This document shows positions 55,776 to 64,000 of a DNA stretch of 64,000 nucleotides, one piece after another. The notes beneath the pieces are model-generated. The model did no database searches. It had not been told where the DNA came from and saw only the letters and a list, made by a program, of their open reading frames with translations. Source of the DNA: Neoceratodus forsteri. Taxonomy: Eukaryota; Chordata; Ceratodontiformes; Ceratodontidae. Position 1 is the first letter of the stretch; each line of letters begins with the position of its first letter. Position numbers and translations under genes: made by a program. The stretch covers positions 495,245,501 through 495,309,500 of the forward strand of contig CM057451.1 of NCBI GenBank assembly GCA_016271365.2, in the 5' to 3' direction.

Positions 55776-56560
55776 AGACTGCCTCTCAACCTTCTGGTCT
55801 TGAGTGTCATAAGGTTTAGAATATTAATCTATACTCTTATGATTCTTTCTCAAGACCAGTCATGTGCTTAGTAAAGCTACATTGTATGTATTCTAAGTTT
55901 TTACAGTCGGTTTTCTTGTATGGGCACCACAGTTGTGAAGCATGCTCAAGGCTTGGCCTTACATAGACTCGAAACAGAGGCATTAGAACCTTATGGTCCT
56001 TTGATTTGATGCTCCGCTTTATAGACCATACTACTCTATTAGATTTCTTGACCAATTCCAGTATTTGTTTTGAGTTATTGAAGTTATTAGTGATGATTAC
56101 ACCTAGGTCTTTCTCATTCAATGTTGGAATCAGGGTGGTGTTCCCTGTTGTATAACTGACCATTCTATTTGATTTCTCAAGATGCATAACCTTACACTTT
56201 GCAGCATTAAGTTTCATGCCACATGTATTGACACAGGAATATATTTTGTCCAGATCATCTTGTATGGCTGATGACTGTGAGTCACATGTGCCATCAAGCT
56301 TAATATCAGCTGCAAACTTTATCATGGGAGTAGGCATTTATTGGTCATATCTGAGATGAAGATTTGAAACAAGCATTGTCCCAAAATGGATCCCTGTGGT
56401 ACTCCACTAGTAACCATTCCTGATTCTGAGTAATCACTGTCTATTACGACCCTTTGTGATCTACCTTTCAACCAATTAGCTATCCAGTTAGTGATATGAG
56501 GATTAATGTTTAATAAGTTATGAGGCAAGTACACTTTTAAACCCTATTTCAGTCATAGGT
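55776..56560 (-). mobile_element. LINE 'B' RT fragment (antisense)
   Basis: Minus-strand frames 56534-56322 and 56337-55837 give HITNWIANWLKGRSQRVVID, TSGVPQGSILGQCLFQIFIS, then LDGTCDSQSSAIQDDLDKIY, GMKLNAAKCKVMHLEK, EKDLGVIITNNFNNSKQ and LMPLFRVYVRPSLEHASQLW. The YADD block reads FAADIKLDG, with one catalytic Asp region altered. It is 5'-truncated near 56560. Confidence 0.85.
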
Positions 56561-56940
56561 TTTTTACCATTTACTTCCTTAGCCCTCTATTCCTTCTTAT
56601 TGAGCAGCCTCCCTTACCTTACCTTACATTGGGAGCCACTCCTTTGAGAATCCCTACTGGAGTCTTTTACTGCAGTTCCTCTAGCACTCTATGGCTCTGC
56701 AGCAACAGTAACTTCCCCTGCTGCACGAAACTGCAAAAGTGCCACACCCACGGCCCCTGGCATCCCACTCGTCTGACCCTCGTCACAAGCACCACCAGCA
56801 GCATCTAAGGGTCTTGACTACCCACTCCACTACCGGTCCAAGTGTCAGCTCCTCCCCACACTTTGTGAGCATCTGCATCACCAAATCTACGCCTTGTCCT
56901 GACACACAGCTGTGGTCTCTGTCCTCCTGCCTTACTGCCG
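56561..56940. other. Unclassified sequence between LINEs
   Basis: CCTTACCTTACCTTACATT at about 56609 is a short tandem. No other feature. Confidence 0.35.
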
Positions 56941-57866
56941 TAGGTAGTAGTAGTAAAATGTTTATTTATACAGGATATTAGAAATGCAACTTCAGTCACC
57001 TTTAGGACCACAAAGGTCCTCTTTACAAGGTGCACCTGTCTGATGTTGTAACAATATGTTTCAGTCATGCATGACACCAACATTAACTTACATACACAAA
57101 AAAAATAATACTTAAAAGCAATACAAAAGGACAAGCAATAAATAGTTGTTCATCTATTGCACATGCAGTGAAAACATATTTCCTGTTTAATTTCAGTTTT
57201 AAAATTTCCAAAGATCATATCTTGGATTTTGACACTTTAGGGTAAATATTTTCAAGTCACAGCATCTTTATACTGAAAAGTTAGTTTTCCAAATCAATTA
57301 GTTATCTTTGTAATTACCAAGTCCCTAGCACCTTTTTCCTTAAACTAAACTGGTGTTGTGGAGAAATAAGTTTTTCTGCTATAGCTGGTGGAAAGCCTGA
57401 TCTATAAATTTTTAAAACAAAATTTGCCCAGATTTCTTGTCTACAGAGCTCAAGGGAGGTCCAGTTTAGTTCTGTATACATGGAACAATGATGGGTATCA
57501 TATTAACATTTCAGAACATACCTTGCTAGCCTATTATAACATGTATCAAGCTTATGAAGCAAACATTTATTGGCATGGGTGTAAACATGAGATCTGTAGT
57601 CAAACAGTGGTAAAAATAATTGATTTGCTATTGTCATCCTATCCCTCCTTGTTAGGCAGTTTGCTAATCTCCTTAATGCCCCTATGCTAGAATTTAATAT
57701 CTTGACTAGCCCATTTATATGGTGTTCAAAAGTAAGATTGTGGTCCAATGTGACCCCCAGATATTTATAAGTTGAAACTCTGGTTAACACAGTGCTAGAG
57801 GTGGTCCTTATTTTTAAATCATCTATTTTAGACTTTTTTCTCATGGGCTCAGGATTAAACAACATA

Positions 57867-59608
57867 GGGACAGATATTCAAAACTTTGTCCCGGGGCAAA
57901 ATTAGCACTGCCCGGTGGGCAAACTTAGCCCAGAACACAGAGCAAGCTATATTCAAAAGGAATAGCCCAGGGCAAACAGCTTCTGAATATAGCATGGGAA
58001 TGAGGCCGGGCAAACTGGGCTGGGAGTGCAGGGCAAACTTAGCCCTGGAATAAGACAGCTCTGAATATTGCAACCAGGAAGTGCAAACCACAACAGCAAC
58101 ACAGTGCACAGCGATGTGAAGGTAGGTAGAGATGAACTATGTGGCCAATGTGTGTGCCAACAAATCATGGACCAGTACAGCTGCAGGCAGCAGTGTATGT
58201 GAAAGTACAGTGTGCAAAACTGTAAAATATTCCCTAACAGTTAGCGAGCTTAACATCGCTTATGGGGTTTAGCGCAATAAACCGTTAGCCCGGAGCAAAC
58301 ACGTTTGCCTGGAGCTAAACTTTGCCATATTCAAAAGTGACATGCAAATGAGCCTACTTAGGTAGTCTGTGGGCAAACATCCAGATTAGCATCTCATTAT
58401 GACCTGATTTGCATGCAGTTTGCTCCGGGCTAACTGTTTAGCCCTGTGCTAAACCCGCGCAAACGTGTTAGCGCTGCGCAAACAGCTTGGGGAATATTAT
58501 ACAGTTTTGAACACTACTTCCACATGCGCTACTGCCTGCAGCTGTACTGGGACAACACAGCATAGGCACAGATGGTGGTGGTGCTGCATGCAACTGTCAC
58601 ATTGTAGGTCATGCTACAGTGCACATCAGAAACTACAGTATCAAGGGGGCCAGTAGTGTGTGGACACAGCATTGCCTCTGGTGTGTAGGGCAGTGATGAT
58701 GACTGCGCTATACACAGTGAGAGGCCCAACCTGCAGGTGTTTACTGACAGTGGACATTACTGTTACGCTGTTGTATGACCCACAGATGCTGTACCTGTGG
58801 CATGGGATGCTCACAGTAACATGTACATTTCTGGCTTTGTGTGCTGTGGCAGTTGTACAGCTGTGCGGCATGTGGCCGGGGGGGCATATATTATCCGAAT
58901 GGCACACTGGTGTTGGGGTATTCCCAATACTGGCCCATGTGCATTGCATGATGTGTCCCAGCCTTGTGGCTACATCTGGTCTGTGGCACAGCCTTGCCAC
59001 CCATACATACTCCCTTCAACATCCTCCATGCCCACAGTGCTGCATGTGTGTGCTGGCATTTGTTGGTGTCTACAGAAGTGTGGTCCGCAGGTGTGTGCTG
59101 TATGGCCACACTGCCATGCTGTCTATTGGCAGCAGGGTCACCACTTACTGCCTGGCATGGCTGGGACTGGTGGCAGATGATGGCATCATTGTGATGCCAT
59201 CAGTTAGCAGCATGCTTCCTCTATGTTTGGCTTTATCTATGTGTCATATTTCTTTGTTAGGGTCACGCAAAACCCGTGCTAAACCCGTGCAAACACCATG
59301 CAAAGCCATAGTGTCGCGCAAAGCTGGTTGCCCAGGGTTAAGACAAGCTTTTTCTGGGCGGTAATGTACACCGCGCTAAGTGTCGTTCTAAGTCGCGCAA
59401 AACCACTTAGCGCAGCGCTAGTCGCTGAATACAGCATTGCACCTGCATTCATGTCAGTTTGCCCCTTGCATACATTATAATTTTGCCCAGCGCTAATGCA
59501 GTTTGCCCTCACTATTTGGCCTTTTGAATATAGCAGACCCGCACTAATCCCGCGCTAAACCTGCGCAAACGGTTTTTGCCAGGTGCAAAGTTTTGAATAT
59601 CTGGCCCC
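57867..59608. mobile_element. 1.74-kb terminal-inverted-repeat element inside LINE 'C'
   Basis: The left end is GGGACAGATATTCAAAACTT; the right end is the reverse complement of GGGGCCAGATATTCAAAACT. TA flanks both sides (57865-57866, 59609-59610). The LINE frame reads ..NTKKTQT before and MLFNPEP after, so the excised empty site is recoverable. Subterminal zones are rich in short GCAAACTTAGCCC / GCGCTAA words and CpG. It contains an inner palindrome (58168-58553) and a 234-aa frame of no recognised family. The superfamily is unassigned; a TA or 3-bp target is compatible with Tc1/mariner or Harbinger. Confidence 0.8.
58168..58553. repeat. Inner palindrome of the TIR element
   Basis: CCAGTACAGCTGCAGGCAGC (58171-58190), with CAAAACTGTAAAATATTCCC downstream, is repeated in reverse complement at 58490-58553 (GGGAATATTATACAGTTTTG ... 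GCTGCCTGCAGCTGTACTGG-like). It forms arms of about 70 bp about 250 bp apart. It may be an older element inside the larger one. Confidence 0.75.
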
Positions 59609-60765
59609 TAGTTTGTGTCTTTTTGGTATTTAAGATCAAATTTGAAGAATGGAACCAGTTTTGAAGAGTTGTGAAGTCTACCTGAAGTTTGTGTTCGACC
59701 TCTGTAAAATCAAGTCCCTCAGACACCAGAACCGTATCATCAGCATGTAGCCGAATAGTGGTTAGGTTTATGAAATTTGGAAGTTCATTTATGTAGATTA
59801 TAAATAGCAGGGTTCCAAGTATGGATCCCTGAGGAACACCTCAAACTACTGGAAGACGAGTTGAACACGTTCCTTCCACCATGACCATTTGTGATCTATT
59901 TTCTAAGTAAGAGCAGAACCAATTTAATGGTTCCTCTGCTAGGCCCACTTTCCAAAATGTTATTATAGACTAAATCAAAAGCCTTTGATAGGTTGACAAA
60001 CACCACATCCATGGGCCTCGACTGCTGTAAAGGAGATGTTAGTTCAGCGGATCCTAGCAGACACAAGCACAGGTGAGTTGACTAACAGCTCCTGTGCTCC
60101 ATGAGGTTTGCTACAAGCTATCCCCCACAGTCATTGTGTAATACTGCTACTTGTGAAATGTTATGGGTTTGTTAGTAAGGATCAGATGAAGAAGGAAGCT
60201 GTTATTAGGATTTTTTCAGTTTGGTCTGTTAGGTTCTGTGATTAATTGGCTTAGGCCAAGTTCATCACACATATCCTTTAGAAGAAGTGATCTGTGATTG
60301 AGCCAACCGAGATTCAGGTCACCAAGGACTATAGATTTATTGCGACTGGTATCAAGGAAACTTCACAGGTACGATATTATGTCTAAGCTCCATGACAGCG
60401 CCTATAAACCCCCAATTATGTTGAGGGATTCCGCTGAGGAAAGTGAGAGTTTAAGTGTCAGGCACTTAAATTCCCTGGGCCTGGTAGTGGCAAGGGGTGT
60501 GCTAGTGGGGAACTTGGCTTTTACATATATGACTAGTCTCCCCTCTTGTGGGTCTGTCTATATGAAAGGTATTGTAGGTAGGAACAACTATTTCTTGGCC
60601 TGTGATTGTTTTCTTTAACCAAGATTTGGTTTGCACCAAAATATCAGGATTGGTTTGAGAGATCCAAGATTGCATGTTATCCATTTTCTTGATAGGAGTA
60701 CACACATTGATTAGCATAAATTTCATCCCTCTTGCTGATGTGAATTCCATTGGGGATGTAAGGGG

Positions 60766-61560
60766 GGAGGCAGGGCCTGGATTTAGCTCAATATTCCCAG
60801 AACAAAAGAGTAAGAGGAGAATAAATTGTTTCAGCCAATGGCGTGGGGGTTTATCTCTCAGTTTATTCAGAGGATAATGTAAGGGTCCAGCAGAGTGCTG
60901 TCATTTGGTAATGGTGTAATGATAGCAGAGCGTGGTTGCAAGGTACAGTGTAGTAGCCTGTAGAGAGACAGAATGGGGGAAGACAAGGGAGGAAGCCAAA
61001 AGGGTTATGGGTGAGTCCCAAGGTGAAGGGGGATTAGCCTCTGCAGGGCAATGAGGAGTACAGGGGGAAATAACCTCTGAAAAGCAATACGTTATGCAGG
61101 AGGATGATGAGGATTTCACAGGAGATGACGAACAGAGAAGGGACATAAATATAAAAAGAGGAAGTGAAAACATATTGGGGGATTATATGAGATGATGCTG
61201 GAAAACCTGACAGCCACTGTGGGTTCCAGATCATGGCTTACAGAGGGTGGCAGAGTTTCGAATCAGTCATACATGATACAGGGTAGCAGGAGAGGATTGG
61301 GACTTGGCAGCTGGTTGGAGGGTTGGACAAAAAAGCTGTAATTTGAGGGAAGGGGTGGGGTGAGGGGAGATGTATAGGAGGGCTAGGGGAGGGAGACGGA
61401 TGTCACTTAGGGAGATAATAAGGATGAGGGAGGGAAAATACCTGTGCATACAGAGCAATGGGGGCAACAGAAAAAAATGATTGTTTCAGGAGCATCAGCA
61501 GTATTTGACCTGTGACCTCATGGTACTATAATGATAATGATGGCCTAGGTTGGAAGGTTG
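60766..61560. other. Purine-rich unclassified sequence
   Basis: A strong G/A bias on the plus strand from 60900 to 61470 resembles the purine-rich 5' or 3' untranslated regions of the neighbouring LINEs (compare 46240-46420). It may belong to LINE 'C' upstream sequence. No coding motif. Confidence 0.35.
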
Positions 61561-61592
61561 GGGGGGGCAGCCACCATGGTAGCAGCAGCAGG

Positions 61593-62600
61593 TGCCTACT
61601 AACATGGAATCAGCTGCTGGTGACTGTGACGCATACCTGCGGTCGTTTCGTCCAAGGGGTCTGCTGGCTTTGGGGCAGCAAGAGAGGTTGTGGGTGCAAG
61701 ACAAAGACAAGGTACTTTTAACAATAGGCTTTGGGGAGAATCAAGGTGGGGGCTTGCAGGCAAAGGCGGGAGACAGAGAGACTAAAGGGGATGCTTTGGG
61801 ATTAATGAATTAAATACACTTTAAAATTTAAAGCTAGACAGAAAAACCTAGCCAATTTCATGCACTTCTGTAAGCATTTGGGGCTACACTCATACTGGTG
61901 CAGTCACTCACAAGTCAGTAAAAAGGTTTTTAAGATATACAATGTGACTAGCAGGTTTCTAAAACAGATAACTAAACAGAACAGGTACTAGCTAAATCAT
62001 ATTCTGTGCCACGTTACTGCAGGCAGCAGACACCATTCCCTTTAGAAGCAGCTATTCAAGCTTTGAAAATGGCACCCTACTAATATGGAGTCAGCTGCTG
62101 GTGACTGTGAAGTATACCTGCGGTTGTTTCATCCAAGGGGTCTGATGGGTTTGGGGGTTCAAGAGAGGTTGTGGCTGCAAGACAAAGGCAAGGTACTTTT
62201 AATGACAGGCTCTGGGGGGGGTAGAATCGAGGTGGGGGTTGCAGGCAAAGGCAGCAGAGAGACTAAGGGGGAAGCTTGGGGATTAATGAATTAAATATAC
62301 TTTTAAATGTAAAGTTAGACAGAAAAACCTAGTCAATGTCATGCACTTTTGTAAGTGTCTGGGGCTACACCTGTATTAGTGGAGCTGCTCACAAGGAAGT
62401 AAAAGGTTTTTTAAGATATACAATGTGGCTAGCAGGTTACTAAACAGAACAGGTACTGGCTAAATTATATTCTGTGCCACCCTACTGCAGGCAGCAGATG
62501 CCATTCCCTTTAGAAGCAGCAGTTCAGGCTTTGAAAATGGTACCCTACTAACACAAAGTCAGCTGCTGGTGACTGTGAAGCATACCCGCAGTCGTTTCAT
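61593..62600. repeat. Tandem repeat, unit about 485 bp
   Basis: Copy 1 starts near 61593, copy 2 near 62077 and copy 3 near 62552 (partial). Each starts CCTACTAA.ATGGA.TCAGCTG, then GGTGACTGTGA..CATACCTGC. It continues through AGACAGAAAAACCTAG and GATATACAATGTG to CAGGCAGCAGA..CCATTCCC. Copies differ by substitutions and small gaps. Confidence 0.92.
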
Positions 62601-62820
62601 CTGAGGGATCCACTGGCTTTGGGTGACTGTGAATCATACCTGCGGTCATTTCGTCCAAGGGGTTCACCAGCTTTGGGGCAGAAAGGGGGGGGTTGTGGCT
62701 GTTGTTGTTTTGTCCGAGGGGTCCACCGGCTTTGGGAGCAGCAAGGGACGTTATGGCTGTGGTAATTTCATCCAAGGGATCCACTGCCTTTGGGGCAGCA
62801 AGGGAGGTTGATACACCCAA
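62600..62820. repeat. Minisatellite derived from the 485-bp unit, unit about 63 bp
   Basis: TTTCGTCCAAGGGGTTCACC, TTTGTCCGAGGGGTCCACC and TTTCATCCAAGGGATCCAC, each followed by GGCTTTGGGGCAGCAAG.GAGGTTGTGGCTG. It is a local expansion of the first 100 bases of the larger unit, giving a two-tier array. Confidence 0.85.
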
Positions 62821-64000
62821 GGCAGGTGATACCCAATCATTAAATACAAGCCAATCAAAAGGCAGCAAGCAAAGTTTTGGTGATGAACCAACAGTTAAGA
62901 AAAGCAGATTTGGCAAAGGTAAAGTTATTCAAACAAAGACAGTTGCAGACTCCACATACAGTGGAAAGGAAAGAATAAGCACACTTTCTCTAGATTCTAC
63001 CATTTCTCTTTCCTCTGTGAGCTCTTCAGTTTCAGACCATGTGGATAGCAGTGGCAGTGAGTATATTCCTAAAAAAAGAGGCAGTGCATGATGGGGACTC
63101 TGATGATGAGGACTCAGAGCCAGACGAACCTCCTCTTGTGAGATGTCAGACCACAAAACCCAGGGAAAGGTGATAAAAGGGACGATTATTAGGAGCCTGT
63201 GAAAAGGAAAGGCAAAGGAAGTTATGCTTGTCTCCTCTGCTGAGCCTTGCACCTAGTCATCCACTGAGAAACTTGAGAAAAATATAGAATTCAGCATAGA
63301 TATGTCAGATGAGGATCCAAAAGTTACACTGCCAGAGACAAAAACGAAAAAGGCATCCTTTTCCATTTGAAGTTTTTCTCACCTTGACCCGAAGAACAGC
63401 ATGTGAGCAATACGCTGTTTACAGTATGCAAGGCCTCTTTCAGCAAAGGAAGACATGCAAGAAACCTTGACACATCAACCTTAATAAGACACAGTGAATA
63501 CAGTACATCCATTTCATTGAGCCAGGAATAAGGGATGAGGTGGCATGGCAGAGGATGTTGCTGAGGTTGGCAGCAGTACACAGACTGGTGGTATAGGTAA
63601 ATTTTTCCATAGCCAGCACAGAACCCCTCAGACACCGAGTGGAGCTTGAATACACCCACCATATAATCATCCACTTTATCTGCTAGGTCTTTTTAGAACA
63701 AGAAAGCTTCCCAATTGAAAACAGAAAGCATTCTTCTATGTCTCCTCCTGCCTCTTTCAGTGTGCCAGTCGCACCTCAGAAACTGTTAACAACACATCAG
63801 GCTTCTGAAAAGAGAACTAAATACAACCAAAGTCATTCAGCTGCTCAGTAGTTAAATAAAACAATATCTGCAATGATCGCACTGGACATGTGTCCCTTTT
63901 CTGTTGCTGACTCTGTTACCTTTTTTTGGGAGATGATGAAACTTGCTGCCACTTGGTATCAGCTGCCATCACGGGCATATTTCTCCAGAAAGGCTTTGCC
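62818..64000 (+). pseudogene. Second hAT transposase, 5' part, runs off the window
   Basis: Plus strand. Ser/Lys-rich leader TVKKSRFGKGKVIQTK, SSSVSDHVDSSGSEYIPKK (to 63091), then an acidic segment with stops. A degenerate BED finger follows at 63395-63510 (LFTVCKASFSKGRHARN, STLIRHSEY; one Cys unclear). After a gap comes the hAT catalytic entry AMIALDMCPFSVADSV, MMKLAATWYQLPSRAYFSRK at 63866-64000. The last block matches the equivalent VPSRTYFS region of the 24.4-kb hAT, but the two are clearly different elements on opposite strands. The frame is interrupted in at least two places. The remaining catalytic and dimerisation regions would lie beyond 64000. Confidence 0.7.

Larger units (their letters stand above)
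56941..60765 (-). mobile_element. LINE 'C' (CR1-superfamily, antisense), split by TIR element
   Basis: The 3' end is at 56941 (sense ...CATTTTACTACTACTACC, a TAC tail). Minus-strand parts from right to left are endonuclease start (MKFMLINVCTPIKKMDN, ISQTNPDILVQTKSWL, YNTFHIDRPTRG) at 60745-60545 and SLGDLNLGWLNHRSLLLKDM near 60330. The palm follows (VFVNLSKAFDLV, about 59990, and the text to 59640 ending LILNTKKTQT). After the inserted element come MLFNPEPMRKKSK, TYKYLGVTLDHNLTFEHHI and YNRLARYVLK (57865-57503). It is decayed by frameshifts and an internal deletion between endonuclease and RT. Confidence 0.8.

Noticed and set aside
58660..59364. 234-aa plus-strand frame inside the TIR element
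   Set aside because: No recognisable domain, no start context and composition driven by Cys/Thr/Val codons in TG-rich DNA. A 127-aa and a 119-aa frame overlap it on both strands, so open length alone is not evidence.
61593..62820. CRISPR-like array
   Set aside because: The units are contiguous tandem repeats without unique spacers, in vertebrate-type DNA.
1..64000. LTR retrotransposon or endogenous retrovirus
   Set aside because: I found no paired long terminal repeats, primer-binding site, or gag/protease/integrase motifs. All RT matches are of LINE type.

Overview
This is repeat-saturated vertebrate nuclear DNA. I find no single-copy host gene, no rRNA gene and no intact tRNA gene. Almost every base I can classify belongs to a transposable element. 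The elements are several CR1/L2-superfamily LINE lineages, an L1/Tx1-like LINE, a MIR-like tRNA-derived SINE, two hAT transposons, TTAA-target (Kolobok/T2-like) and hAT-type MITEs, fold-back palindromes and microsatellites. I recognised no LTR retrotransposon. The mixture of abundant CR1, L2 and L1 with hAT and Kolobok elements fits a large-genome amphibian or a lungfish/coelacanth-grade vertebrate. The species cannot be fixed by eye.

Layout. 0-15 kb holds LINE fragments and SINE copies. One plus-strand LINE (3.4-8.8 kb) is split by an antisense L2-like element (3.84-6.95 kb) and an antisense CR1 tail (7.16-7.68 kb). A degraded CR1 follows at 12.4-14.8 kb. 15.6-27.9 kb is best read as one giant composite hAT transposon. 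It has matching TAGAGATG ends and a 7/8-matching 8-bp target duplication. On the minus strand it carries a broken BED-finger hAT transposase and a separate candidate three-exon gene with intact phase. On the plus strand it carries a proline/glutamine-rich ORF with a TATA-like box upstream. It also holds a CR1, a TTAA MITE, a hAT MITE with a perfect 8-bp target duplication, a 0.5-kb palindrome and several minisatellites.

28.0-38.5 kb is a minus-strand L1/Tx1-like element or elements (ORF1 at 37.5-38.5 kb, endonuclease and RT at 30.1-34.6 kb). It is invaded by a plus-strand 5'-truncated L1 with a 14-bp target duplication, a Harbinger-like MITE and a 770-bp fold-back. 38.5-44.2 kb holds small MITEs, a hairpin element flanked by 14-bp direct repeats, two tandem-repeat arrays, a CTATA microsatellite and a SINE. 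44-47.6 kb holds two antisense LINE copies, one with a 341-aa RT ORF. 47.6-53.4 kb contains a nearly full-length minus-strand CR1, including the ORF1 PHD-like finger and SGNH-esterase region. It is broken by two further CR1 insertions. 53.8-56.6 kb is a three-level nest (MITE in CR1 in another LINE). 56.9-60.8 kb is another LINE split by a 1.74-kb terminal-inverted-repeat element. 61.6-64.0 kb is a tandem-repeat array leading into a second, plus-strand hAT transposase that runs off the window.

The most unusual content is the 12.3-kb hAT element with two non-transposase gene candidates. Many of the nested insertions can be ordered in time because they interrupt coding frames at exact points. 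All superfamily names come from motif reading, not database searches.
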